Below the pieces are notes generated by a model. The model did no database searches. It saw only the letters and a program-made list of their open reading frames with translations, and was not told the DNA's origin. The translations under genes and the position numbers were made by a program. From FEN-1297 sp963710735 (GTDB lineage Bacteria; Bacteroidota; Ignavibacteria; Ignavibacteriales; Ignavibacteriaceae), in contig CAVQBN010000004.1 in NCBI GenBank assembly GCA_963710735.1, positions 1-64,000 on the forward strand: a stretch of 64,000 nucleotides of DNA, in the 5' to 3' direction. Positions 39,161-49,150 of this stretch are shown here, piece after piece; position 1 is the first letter of the stretch, and every line of letters begins with the position of its first letter.

Positions 39161-41302
39161 ATGAAACACTTCAAATACATTTTACTGTTATTTTTTATAG
39201 CTTCTATTTCAACTTATTGCCAGCAGAAAGAACTTACAATAGGACAAGTGACCGTAAAATCACGTCCGCTTTATCCTAAACATTTAGCCCAGCTACAGTG
39301 GAGACCAGGAGTAGATGCTTTTACTTACGTTGAACATAACGACGAAGAATTGATTTTAGAAAATGCAAAGTCCGGCGAGAAGCAGACAATTCTTGGCTTT
39401 AACTCAATTGAATGATAAATTAGCTTAATTAAAATTATCTCCAATAGAAAAATTTCCATCTATTGAATGGGTTGATAATAATGATATAAGATTTTGGAAC
39501 GGCGATTCTTTATGGATTTATAATTTTACTGATAATTCTCTTAAACTTTTAAATGGAGTTTCGGATGAAGCTGAGAATATGGACATCTCTTCCAATAACT
39601 CAGTTGCTTACACAATAAAAAATAATTTATTCATTGCCGTTGAATAATAAACAATACCAAATTACAAATGATAAGAATGAAGGAATTCTCAACGGCCAAT
39701 ACGTGGCTCGAAACGAATTCGGAATTTTTAAAGGGACTTTCTGGTCACCTAATTCCCATTACCTGGCTTTTTATAGAAAAGACCAATCGATGGTAACTGA
39801 TTATCCGATCGTAAACATTAACTACCGTCCTGCAAAAGTAGAAAATATAAAATATCCGATGGCAGGAATGACTAGCGAACAGGTAACACTCGGTATTTAT
39901 AATCTTAAGGAAAATGAAACAGTCTTCTTGAAAACAGGTGAGCCAAAAGATCATTACTTAACGGGAGTAACCTGGGATCCGAACGAGAAATATGTTTACA
40001 TAGGAATTCTTGAACAGAGACCAAAACAATCTTTTTGAAGTTAAATATGATATCGCTAACGGAAATCCGGTAGATACTTTATTTGAAGAGACAAATCCTA
40101 AATACGTTCAGCCGCTTCACGGCTTAACATTCGTAAAGAATCATCCAGATGAATTTATCTGGATTTCACGCCGAGACGGTTGGAACCATCTTTATTTATA
40201 TAATACAGACGGTAAATTAATTAAAAAATTAACCGAAGGTGATTGGGAAGTAACGGAACTAAACGGATTTGATAAAAAAGGAGATAATGTTTTCTTCACA
40301 TGCACAAAAGAAAGTCCACTTGACAGAGATTTTTATATGGTGAATCTGAAGTCTGGAAAAATGACGCGAATTACAAGTGCACCGGGGGTTCATAATGTGA
40401 TACAGGATGAAACAGGAGAAAATTTTCTTGATGCTTACAGCAGTCTGACTGTTCCTTACAATGTTAATTTGGTTAATCATGAAGGAAAAGTTTTAAGAAA
40501 AGTATTTTCTGCCGAAGATCCGCTTAAGGATTTTTCTTTAGGCAAAACAAAGTTCTTCAAATTAAAAAGCAGCGATGGTTATGATCTTTACTGCAGGGAA
40601 ATTCTTCCGGCAAATTTTGATTCAACAAAAAAATATCCGGTGCTTGTTTATGTATATGGCGGGCCTGGAGTTCAACTTATTACAAACAGCTGGCTCGGCG
40701 GAGCAAACTTATGGCTAAATTATATGGCAGAACACGGCTATATAGTTTTTACTCTAGATAATAGAGGTTCTGCAAACCGGGGATTAGCATTTGAACAGGT
40801 TACTTTCAGACATTTAGGAACGCATGAAATAGAAGATCAGACAATCGGCGCTGATTATCTGAAAAGCCTTCCTTATGTAGATACAACAAGAATGGGCGTG
40901 TTCGGCTGGAGCTTCGGCGGCTTTATGACTACATCTCTTATGACCAGAAGGCCAGGGCTTTTTAAGGTTGCTGTTGCGGGAGGTTCAGTTATTAACTGGG
41001 AATATTATGAAGTAATGTACACCGAAAGATATATGGATACCCCTCAGGCAAATCCGGAAGGCTACAAAGAATCGAATCTCTTAAACTATGTTCAAAACTT
41101 AAAAGGAAAATTATTAATGATCCATGGAACGAGTGATCCGGTTGTAGTCTGGCAGAATGATCTTATGTTCATTAAAAAATGCGCTGACCTGGGAATACCT
41201 GTCGATTATTTTGTTTACCCGGGACAAGAACACGGTGTTAGAGGCGTTGATACTTTTCAGATGTATAATAAGATAACTAATTACTTCAAAGATAATTTGT
41301 AG
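39161..41302 (+). CDS. S9-family (DPP IV-type) prolyl peptidase, multiple frameshifts and a stop
   Basis: A signal peptide (MKHFKYILLLFFIASISTY), a DPPIV_N propeller, and an S9 catalytic domain with serine in GWSFGGFMT, aspartate in HGTSDPVVVWQN and histidine in GQEHGVRG. The frame is broken by one extra base near 39404, an in-frame TAA at 39425-39427, an extra base near 39638 and an extra base near 40014. Three insertions return to the starting frame, and the corrected text reads through (for example YIGILNRDQNNLFEV). It would cleave dipeptides from exported peptides. ATG 39161 follows GGGAA and is preferred to TTG 39149. Confidence 0.82.
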
Positions 41303-41323
41303 TTCACTTATCTAATAATTTTT

Positions 41324-41350
41324 AAAGGGACAAGATCAGCTTGTCCCTTT
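41324..41350. terminator. Shared terminator between convergent genes
   Basis: Perfect arms AAAGGGACAAG and CTTGTCCCTTT with loop ATCAG. It lies 22 bases after the S9 peptidase and 30 bases beyond the stop of the convergent MATE gene, with T/A tracts on both sides, so it may serve both. Confidence 0.85.
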
Positions 41351-41379
41351 TGTGTTAAATATAGATAAAATTCTTTTGA

Positions 41380-42717
41380 TCAAACCGTGATAAGATGCCG
41401 GCTTCTTTTATTAAACCTGATTGTCAACATTGTTGCAGAAGAAGTAAGTCCTATTAATAGACCAATCCATACGCCGACTACCTGGAGATGGAAAGTAAAT
41501 CCTAATAAATATCCGACCGGTAATGCGATTACCCAATATGCAATAAAGGTTATAACAGTTGGGATTTTAACGTCTGTCAGACCCCGTAATATACCAATTC
41601 CTACAGCTTGAGTGCCGTCAGATATTTGAAAGATTGCCGCAATAATTAATAACGAAGAAGCATAAGAAATAACTGTCGGATCGCTGATATAAAGAGACGG
41701 CAAAAATTTTCTTAAAACAATAAATATTACTCCGCATGATGCCATTAATGATGCACCAAGTACGACGGCTGTGAATCCTGCTTTCCTCACTTCCTTAATG
41801 TCTTGCTTACCGACTGCATTTGCCACTCTTATTGCACCCGCGGAAGAAATGCCTAAGGTCATCATAAATGAAATCGAAGCAAGGTTAATAGCAATCTGAT
41901 GTGCGGCAAGCTGTTTTGTCCCCAGCCATCCTACAATAATTACAGCCGATGAGAATGCTCCGACTTCAAAAATATATTGAAATGCGCTTGGTATTCCTAT
42001 ATTCAAAATCTTGCGGATTACATAAAAATTAATTTTTCTAAAATGAAATCTTACATCATAGTTTGAGAATTTATTTGATTTCATTACGTAAAACATTATT
42101 ACAAAGCCCATAAATAACCGCGATATGAACGTTGCCCAACCGGCACCGTTCAAAGCAAGCATGGGAAAACCAAATTTGCCGAAAATCAGTATCCAATTGA
42201 CTCCCGCATTAATTAAATTAGCAGCTAAAGTTATTACCATAGCCGGACGCATAACTCCAAACCCTTCTATAAACTGTTTGTAAGTCTGAAAAAGCATTAC
42301 CGGAATTATTGAATAACCCAAAATCTTTGTATATGAAATTGCCTGCACAGCTACTTGGGGCGGTTGATTTAGGTACTTTATTAAATCAGCGCATAAAAAA
42401 GAAAGAGCCAAAAGAACAATACTTAGCACCATATTTACAATCACCGACTGCCTAAAAATTAATCCGCAATCAGTAGTTTTATTAGCGCCTACAGCAATTG
42501 CAACCAGCGGAGTTACGGCATAAGAAACGCCAATACCAATAATCAAAATTATCATGAATAGACTATTTCCTAATGCAGCGGCCGCAAGAGGTACAGCTCC
42601 TAAACCGCCTACCATAATACTATCAATTACTCCCATCATTATCATACCGAGCTGGCCTATTATTACCGGATAGGCAAGAATCATAGTACTTTTAGCATGT
42701 TCCCTAATTGTCGGCAT
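41380..42717 (-). CDS. MATE-family multidrug efflux transporter
   Basis: 445 aa with twelve predicted helices in two related halves. Family signatures: PVIIGQLGMIMMGVIDSIMVG at the start and AAALGNSLFMIILIIGIGVSYAVTPLVAIAVGA, repeated in diverged form in the second half (QISDGTQAVGIGILRGLTDVK). A Na+ or H+ driven exporter of cationic compounds; substrate unknown. Monocistronic. Confidence 0.88.
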   Translation of the reverse strand: MPTIREHAKSTMILAYPVIIGQLGMIMMGVIDSIMVGGLGAVPLAAAALGNSLFMIILIIGIGVSYAVTPLVAIAVGANKTTDCGLIFRQSVIVNMVLSIVLLALSFLCADLIKYLNQPPQVAVQAISYTKILGYSIIPVMLFQTYKQFIEGFGVMRPAMVITLAANLINAGVNWILIFGKFGFPMLALNGAGWATFISRLFMGFVIMFYVMKSNKFSNYDVRFHFRKINFYVIRKILNIGIPSAFQYIFEVGAFSSAVIIVGWLGTKQLAAHQIAINLASISFMMTLGISSAGAIRVANAVGKQDIKEVRKAGFTAVVLGASLMASCGVIFIVLRKFLPSLYISDPTVISYASSLLIIAAIFQISDGTQAVGIGILRGLTDVKIPTVITFIAYWVIALPVGYLLGFTFHLQVVGVWIGLLIGLTSSATMLTIRFNKRSRHLITV

Positions 42718-42861
42718 AAATTTATAATTGTCTTTCCTTCAGAAGAAAAATACCAAATTCAAAATAATAATTTAAAATATATGGAATGAAATAGCTTCAA
42801 AATATAAAGCAAATATAAATTTATTACGCTTAAATAAAAGCAGGCGATGGATATTACTTAT

Positions 42862-43131
42862 TCAATTCACAGAATTTTTACTTAGTACTGATTTGACCGA
42901 AATGCCTTCAGCGTTAGCTGAAGTAAAATAATAATTATTATTTGATGTTAAACTGTCAATCTGGTTGATTGAAAACATTTCATTTGCGTGAATATATCCT
43001 TCCAATTGTGCCGGAACCATTTGTGAATTTTCTTGAATGTTCGATTCTGAGGTGGATACTCCGACAATAACTAAGCCCCCAAACAAAAAGAGTAAGCTAA
43101 AAAAAACCAGAAAGTTTATAAAAAATTTCAT
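42862..43131 (-). CDS. Small exported or membrane-anchored protein, 89 aa
   Basis: A short lysine-led start (MKFFINFL), one hydrophobic segment (VFFSLLFLFGGLVIVGVS) and a polar serine/asparagine-rich remainder without motifs. I do not recognise it. ATG 43131 is the better start because it begins the signal-like sequence; a longer frame to 43170 exists. Confidence 0.45.
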   Translation of the reverse strand: MKFFINFLVFFSLLFLFGGLVIVGVSTSESNIQENSQMVPAQLEGYIHANEMFSINQIDSLTSNNNYYFTSANAEGISVKSVLSKNSVN

Positions 43132-43309
43132 TTTAATTCCCTCGTACTCAATAGAAAATAATTTAAGCAAAAATTTGATTGAGTTTCACAAATTTAAAAT
43201 CTGTATATAAAATCTAAATGTCAATATTTTACAAGAATACAAATCCGGCAAACTGTTCTTAAACAAATAACAAGTACTAAAAAGGATGGGAAAAATTAAT
43301 AATTTTATT

Positions 43310-43401
43310 TGGCGGAGAGACAGGGATTCGAACCCTGGGTACTGATTACTCAGTACAACGGTTTTCGAGACCGCCCCGTTCAACCACTCTGGCATCTCTC
43401 C
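43310..43401 (-). tRNA. tRNA-Ser (anticodon CGA)
   Basis: Acceptor GGAGAGA pairs with TCTCTCC; anticodon loop CTCGAAA gives CGA (reads UCG). A long variable arm (GTACTGAGTAATCAGTAC) marks a class II tRNA, and the TψC loop is GGGTTCGAATCCC. The 3' CCA is encoded (43310-43312). Confidence 0.95.
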
Positions 43402-43627
43402 AGTTTTTATTTATAAATTTAATCGATGCAAATTTAGCTATCCTTTTTGTTGCTGGCAAATTATTTAAAGATTTATTCAGGCTTATTTTAAATAAAGACA
43501 TGAAAAATGAATAAAAGATGATTTTTATTTTCTCATAAGCTTTTCCAATTAAAAATGAATTAGAAAAATAGCCAAGTTAATTTTTTGTTAAAAGATGATG
43601 AAATAATTATATTAGCAATCCAATTTC

Positions 43628-43714
43628 GGAAAGGTGCAGGAGTGGTTTAACTGGCACGCCTGGAAAGCGTGTGTACCTTCACGGGTACCGAGAGTTCGAA
43701 TCTCTCCCTTTCCG
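43628..43714 (+). tRNA. tRNA-Ser (anticodon GGA)
   Basis: Acceptor GGAAAGG pairs with CCTTTCC; anticodon stem CACGC/GCGTG with loop CTGGAAA gives GGA (reads UCC and UCU). Class II variable arm; TψC loop GAGTTCGAATCTC. CCA is not encoded. Confidence 0.95.
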
Positions 43715-43730
43715 CTGAGTTTTCTAGTAA

Positions 43731-43768
43731 TGCGAAGATTGCATTTCTTGGCAATTTTCGCATTTTTT
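43731..43768 (+). terminator. Rho-independent terminator of tRNA-Ser(GGA)
   Basis: TGCGAAGATTGC pairs with GCAATTTTCGCA (one G-T position), followed by six T residues, 16 bases after the tRNA. Confidence 0.88.
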
Positions 43769-43916
43769 ATTATATAAGAAAATAATTCTTTCAGGATCCG
43801 CTCGATAATTTTAAGCTCATATTTTTGAATTTGAAAAACAAAAGATATGTGAACCAATTTTGTTAAATTTGTAGAATAAATTTTAATCAAATTGCCTAGA
43901 AATTAAAGAATCTCTA

Positions 43917-44549
43917 ATGACAAAAAAGAATTCACTAAAAAATTTAGTTATTATAACAGAAATAACTTTTTTAGCAATAATATTTAGCATTCATTTTTTA
44001 GATGCTGATATTGCCATTAGAGTAATGCATTTCATTAGATCAATTCGGCCTTTACATAGAGCAACTGAAAACATACCAGATATTTTACCAGACATAGTTG
44101 CTATTGGCACACTATTTATGTGGGTTATTTATTTTTATAGGTTACATAAGAAAATAAATGATGTAGAAACCCACTTCCTATTATTAGCGGCTACAACATT
44201 ACCTGTTTCATATATTCTTAAAACCTTTTTTAAGTATATGTTCGGAAGAACCAGCCCCCGACCCTGGCTTCTTCACCATAAACCTCTCGTGTTTGATTGG
44301 TTTCATAGAATGGGAAGTGGCAGTTTCCCTTCAGGACATATGACGGTATTTGCCGCTTTGGGGATTGCTGTCTTGCTTTATTATCCTAAATACCGTAAAC
44401 CGGTAATAATTTTTTTGGTTTTACTTGGTATTGCTCTTATAGGAACTGATTATCATTTTCTAAGTGATGTAATCGGCGGAGCATATTTAGGTTTTATTAC
44501 AACTTACTCTCTTTATTATATTTTTGAAAAAAAAAGACCTAAACTCTGA
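43917..44549 (+). CDS. PAP2-family membrane phosphatase
   Basis: Five to six membrane helices with the three phosphatase motifs: KYMFGRTSPRPW, GSFPSGHMT (catalytic His) and GTDYHFLSDVIGGAYLG. Such enzymes remove phosphate from lipids, for example undecaprenyl pyrophosphate or phosphatidic acid. The substrate is not determinable. Monocistronic. Confidence 0.87.
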   Translation: MTKKNSLKNLVIITEITFLAIIFSIHFLDADIAIRVMHFIRSIRPLHRATENIPDILPDIVAIGTLFMWVIYFYRLHKKINDVETHFLLLAATTLPVSYILKTFFKYMFGRTSPRPWLLHHKPLVFDWFHRMGSGSFPSGHMTVFAALGIAVLLYYPKYRKPVIIFLVLLGIALIGTDYHFLSDVIGGAYLGFITTYSLYYIFEKKRPKL

Positions 44550-44665
44550 TTACCAGCAACCTAAATAGATAGCAATCTAAATTTGTAATCGTATCTTGAA
44601 GTGATCCATAATTTCAAACCCAAAAATCATCAAGTGATCTTTAGCTGAATTTAAATTTACTTTTG

Positions 44666-45571
44666 TTATTTAGATTTAAGAAACGTTCCCGCTTGAAGTT
44701 CTTCAAAAGCTTTTTTCAATTCCGCCTGAGTATTCATTACTATCGGCCCGTACCACGCAACTGGTTCTTTTAATGGTTTCCCTGAAATAAGTAGAAAACG
44801 AATTCCTTCATCGCCTGCTTGAACCGTTACTTCGTCTCCGCTGTCAAATAAAATAAGTGATCGATTATCGACTTCTGTCGAAGGAGAAGTATCCATCCAG
44901 CCAACACTCTCAGTCGGGACAACCAGCGGGCCTGATGCATTACAGAATTTTCCGGAGCCGGCGAATACATAAGCGAATGCATTATTCCTAGTATCAATAG
45001 GGATAGTTTTCCTTTTTCCAGAAGGAACGGAAACATCTAAATAAATCGGGTCGGCAGCTATTCCATCCACAGGACCTTTTTTTCCCCAGAAATTACCGCA
45101 TACAATTCTTGCACTTGTTCCGTCGTCTTCAATCACTTCAGGAATATCACCTGATTTTATTTCCTGGTAACGAGGTGAAGTCATTTTAAGTGAAGAAGGC
45201 AGGTTAGCCCACAATTGAAATCCATGCATCCTTCCTTTCGGATCACCTTTCGGCATTTCTTGATGAATAATTCCACTTCCTGCCGTCATCCACTGAACAT
45301 CACCTGAAGAAATGACACCTTTATTTCCCATACTGTCGCCATGCTCAACACTTCCTGCAAGAACATAAGTTATAGTTTCAATTCCTCGATGAGGATGCCA
45401 TGGAAATCCTGCAATATAATCTTCCGGCTTTTCATTTCGGAAATCATCTAATAAAAGAAACGGATCGACTTCAGATGGATCACCAAAACCTACCGCACGT
45501 CGAAGATTTACTCCGGCACCTTCAATAGCAGGCTGTGCTTTTAATATTTTTTTAACCGGACGTATTGACAT
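44666..45571 (-). CDS. Pirin-family cupin protein
   Basis: A bicupin of 301 aa. The N-terminal cupin has FPWHPHRGIETITYVLAGSVEHGDSMGN and AGSGIIHQEMP, supplying the metal ligands (three His and one Glu); the C-terminal domain ends in the pirin-type GKPLKEPVAWYGPIVMNT. Pirins bind iron; some have quercetin 2,3-dioxygenase activity and others are redox sensors. Monocistronic. Confidence 0.9.
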   Translation of the reverse strand: MSIRPVKKILKAQPAIEGAGVNLRRAVGFGDPSEVDPFLLLDDFRNEKPEDYIAGFPWHPHRGIETITYVLAGSVEHGDSMGNKGVISSGDVQWMTAGSGIIHQEMPKGDPKGRMHGFQLWANLPSSLKMTSPRYQEIKSGDIPEVIEDDGTSARIVCGNFWGKKGPVDGIAADPIYLDVSVPSGKRKTIPIDTRNNAFAYVFAGSGKFCNASGPLVVPTESVGWMDTSPSTEVDNRSLILFDSGDEVTVQAGDEGIRFLLISGKPLKEPVAWYGPIVMNTQAELKKAFEELQAGTFLKSK

Positions 45572-45725
45572 AACACCCTCTTTCTTTTAATAAGTGATTT
45601 TATTTATAATAAAAATAAAAAGTTGTGATATGTGTTCTTTATTTACTATCTGAGAAATATTAATTATTTCAATAATGGCAATATCAAAAGAGAAATTTTA
45701 AAGTGAAATATTTAAATAATAAAAT

Positions 45726-45759
45726 GAAGATACTCCTAAGATTTCCCAGGAGTATCTTC
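45726..45759 (-). terminator. Terminator downstream of the TonB receptor
   Basis: Perfect 12-bp arms GAAGATACTCCT and AGGAGTATCTTC with a 10-base loop; ATTTTATT follows on the minus strand. 38 bases after the receptor's stop. Confidence 0.8.
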
Positions 45760-45797
45760 ACAAATAGAATTGACAATTTTGTAATCCAAAAGAAAAA

Positions 45798-48148
45798 TTA
45801 TAAAATATAGGAAATGGTTATATTACCATAAAAAGTAGCTTTATAATTACCTGGAATTATATATCCATCTCCTGTCCCTCCATCCTTTGCCTGCTCTAAT
45901 CCTTTAATATTGGGACCTACAAAAAGGAAAGTGTAATAGGTACTGCCTAAAAGATTATCGCCGCCTGTAAATATATTAAGTACAAAGTGTTCATCTAATT
46001 GTTTTTTATAACCGACCTTGGCACTTAAAAGGCTGTATGATTTTACATAAGTAGAATTATCAAATGTAACCGGGGCTTTATCAACGAACTGATACGTCCC
46101 ATAAAAATAGACACCAAAGTTAGTCTGAATATCTAAGCCAGCATTCAGCATATTCCGCGGGACACGCGCAACATAATTACCGGAATAATTTACTGTCCCG
46201 GAATTGTTATTATTATCACTTTTGAAATCAATATACTTAAAATCAGAATATGTATATGAAAGCCATGGACGCAGCAAGGAAAGTGTTTGGTTTGCATTAT
46301 CAATTGCAAGATAATTTAATGATAATTCCAAACCTTGATTCCTCTGTTTACCTGCATTAGTGGTAAACGAAATCGAATTTAATGTTTGCCGAACAAGTTT
46401 GTTAGTGTTTTCCAGATCGAACAAAGAAAACTGGTAAGCAAGTTTACTATCAAAAAGATTTCCTTTAGTGCCTACTTCATACTGTATCGCACGTTCAGGT
46501 TTCAAAGATAAATCAACTGTTCCGTCGTTTGCAATTGCATCACTTAATAAAGGAGGTGTATAACCGGTACTTATGCTGGCATAAACGGAAATCATATTGT
46601 TAAATACTTTTGAAAATGAAATTCGAGGAGTAAAAATAGGATCGAAAGATTTAACAGCCAATTTTGTAGTATCATTCACTTGATTATTCTTCAACATATT
46701 CCTTATACCGAACTCATTTTTATTTAAGCTTGCACCAACCGTAACATTAAATTGCAACGGTAATGCAAAATTCCATTCCGTAAATACCGATAAATTCATT
46801 GCATAATTTTCCTGATCGCTCGGTCTTTGAGGAAATGGCGGAGCTGGAATAATGAACACTCCGTTACTAGTTAAGTTCGACCTCTGAAACATCCCGCCAA
46901 GAGTACCATTTATTCCTATTGTTTCAGTTTGTGCAGTATAATTAAAAAGGGTACGGGCTCCAAAATTAAATTGATTAACATCCGTGAATCCGTGTGCAAA
47001 CGGCTGGTTGGAAGTAAATCCCGAACCGAACAGTGTTGTAGTGTTATTAAAGTATTCATTAATATGATAATTATCTGTAATTCCGGTTAAGAATTTATTT
47101 ATAAAAATATGAGAATCATTTGCCAAGTAAAGAGGATTACTAACCGGCAGACGGTTATAAAAATCAGCACTATCTATTTCACCTGCAAGTTCTTCATAAG
47201 ATCGATCATAAGAAAAATAAGTGGATAAAGTTTGATCTGATCCGACCTGGAAATCACCATTCAATCTTACAAAATCTTTTTTCGATGCGCTGTGAGGCCG
47301 GAATGAATCATAAGTTTGATGTCCGTAATTCAAAACAAAAGAAGAATTTATTCCGGAACTTTCAATGGTAGTATTCGTACGGAAAAGACCGTTGCTTCCT
47401 CCAACTACCTGTTCATTAAGACTTGATTGATTTTGTGCTGGTTTAGCTGTCGTAAGATTAACTGCCCCGCCGATAAAGCTTCCGTAAATACTTGAAGAAG
47501 GTCCTTTTATAACTTCAACGTTACCAAGTGATGAAAAATCGATATTATCAAGTACAGTTGTTCCTGTTGCGTCTGTTATCGGAATATTATTGAGAAACAC
47601 CTGGTAGCCTAATCCGTTTGAATTAGGGCTATTGCCGCCGGTGCTGGGATAATAACCTCTGATTGTAATACGTGCGCCGCCCCATGGAGTTCTAGATTGC
47701 ATGAATATTCCAGGAATATTATTTATAGCACTCTTTAGAGATAATCCGCTGAAACGATTTAAGTCCTGTTTAGTTAGAACACCTATGGATTGAGCTCGTA
47801 AAAGTTGATTACTACCTACAACTTCCACTCCTGTTAATTTTACAGGCGAAGCTATTAGTAAAATATAAAGAGATTTCTCTGTGCTTGTGATATTTACTTC
47901 TTGGGTTATGTAGCCAATTCGAGTGATCTTTATTTTGTTAATTTGATTCGGAGATTTTAATAAAAAGTTACCTTGGTCATTAGTTGTAGTATTTATATTT
48001 GTTCCCACAGCCAATACAGTCGCTCCGACAACCGGCTCTTTTGTTTGATTATCAACGACTATGCCCTTTAAAGTTATCTGGGCATCGCAACGAAATACTG
48101 AATAACTAAAAATAAAGCTGCACACAAAATTATTAGCCGTCTGTTCAT
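45798..48148 (-). CDS. TonB-dependent outer-membrane receptor, probable frameshift in signal peptide
   Basis: Carboxypeptidase-regulatory-like N-terminal domain (ITLKGIVVDNQTKEPVVGATV), plug domain (SLKSAINNIPGIFMQSRTPWGGARITIRGY, VEVIKGPSSSIYGSFIGGAVNL) and a 22-strand-type barrel. It imports a large ligand such as a metal chelate; the ligand is not evident. The open frame starts at GTG 48125 with a poor signal sequence. An ATG at 48148, with AAAGGA upstream, encodes MNRRLIILCAALFLVIQYFVA, a good signal peptide. A single missing base near 48080-48090 would join it to DAQITLKG. Confidence 0.83.
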
Positions 48149-48345
48149 AAAGTTTTTTCCTTTAAAGTATTTTTATTTGAATTTTATGTCGTTATTGAAT
48201 AGTTCAATTGTACATAATTAATTGGAAACTTAACTAGCTGATGCCAATATGATTTCATCATAAAAGTCGAATAAACTGAAAGAGGCATCAAACCAATTTT
48301 CAATAAGACTGATTATTAAGGATTTTAAAAAAAACGTTAGATTTT

Positions 48346-48864
48346 TTAGACTGGCTTTGGCGGTGGAAGATTTATATCTCCGAAGAAGCTTATATATAAA
48401 TCCTTTATATAAAGATTTTGTAAACAAGCAGTCGGATTTAGAATCAATATATTATTTGAGTGAAGATTATATTTACTTAGGTCCTTTAATAAATTAATAT
48501 CATTCTTTTTATTACTTGAATTATTATTTTTTACTAGGGTATTAAATACTTGAGTTAATTCTTTTTCGTCTTTATCGTGTATACAAAGATAGGTAACTTT
48601 ATTTTTTTTGAGTTCAGCTTTCACTACATCATACATTTCATTTTTATATCTGAACTCCTTCCCTTTTCTTGTCCAGACAATCTGATTTGAAACATTGGAA
48701 AGATCAAACGAAATTCTTTCAAGAAAATCTGCATCCTTAATGTTTTCAGCCTTTTCATTCATCTCTGTCCTTATTAATGAACGTATAACATAATAAGGGA
48801 CATAATATCCAAATATGTTAAAAATGAAAATCAATAGGATTAATGATGTAAAATATTTCTTCAT
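48346..48864 (-). CDS. Unknown membrane-anchored protein upstream of the TonB receptor, 172 aa
   Basis: One N-terminal membrane segment (YFTSLILLIFIFNIFGYYVPYYVI), then a charged helical region (RTEMNEKAENIKD), a strand-rich middle (KGKEFRYKNEMYDVV, YLCIHDKDEKELTQVFN) and the tail INLPPPKPV. Proteins with this layout and a proline-rich PPPK-type ending occur before TonB receptors in Bacteroidota, from memory. The function is unknown; a role with the receptor is inferred from position (198 bases apart). Confidence 0.6.
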   Translation of the reverse strand: MKKYFTSLILLIFIFNIFGYYVPYYVIRSLIRTEMNEKAENIKDADFLERISFDLSNVSNQIVWTRKGKEFRYKNEMYDVVKAELKKNKVTYLCIHDKDEKELTQVFNTLVKNNNSSNKKNDINLLKDLSKYNLHSNNILILNPTACLQNLYIKDLYISFFGDINLPPPKPV

Positions 48865-49150
48865 TCAATAAGTTAAAATAAATTTGCCATTATTTTTATA
48901 AAATTATCAATGTGGATTTTGCTAAAATAATATCCCTCAAATCTAAGCTTGAAATTAAGATATACAGATTTCTGATTCCAGGTGTATGTTCGCTATCTTG
49001 ATATAAATCTCACGTAAAAATTGTCTAATTTTTTGATGGAGAAATATTTACTTCAATTTAGAAAAGTCATTTGCGATTGATTGTAGTTCATATAAGAATT
49101 CGATAATTTGAACGTCAAAATTTTCTTGACTCAACATTTCGGGGTTACCA

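Noticed and set aside
43186..43395. Minus-strand ORF of 69 codons
   Set aside because: Its first half is a translation of the tRNA-Ser(CGA) gene; a well-known type of spurious protein.
43612..43890. Minus-strand ORF of 92 codons
   Set aside because: Antisense to tRNA-Ser(GGA) and its terminator; a typical false protein across a serine tRNA.
48230..48427. 65-codon minus-strand ORF between the TonB receptor and its upstream gene
   Set aside because: It overlaps the end of the 172-aa gene in another frame and has no start signal or recognisable pattern.
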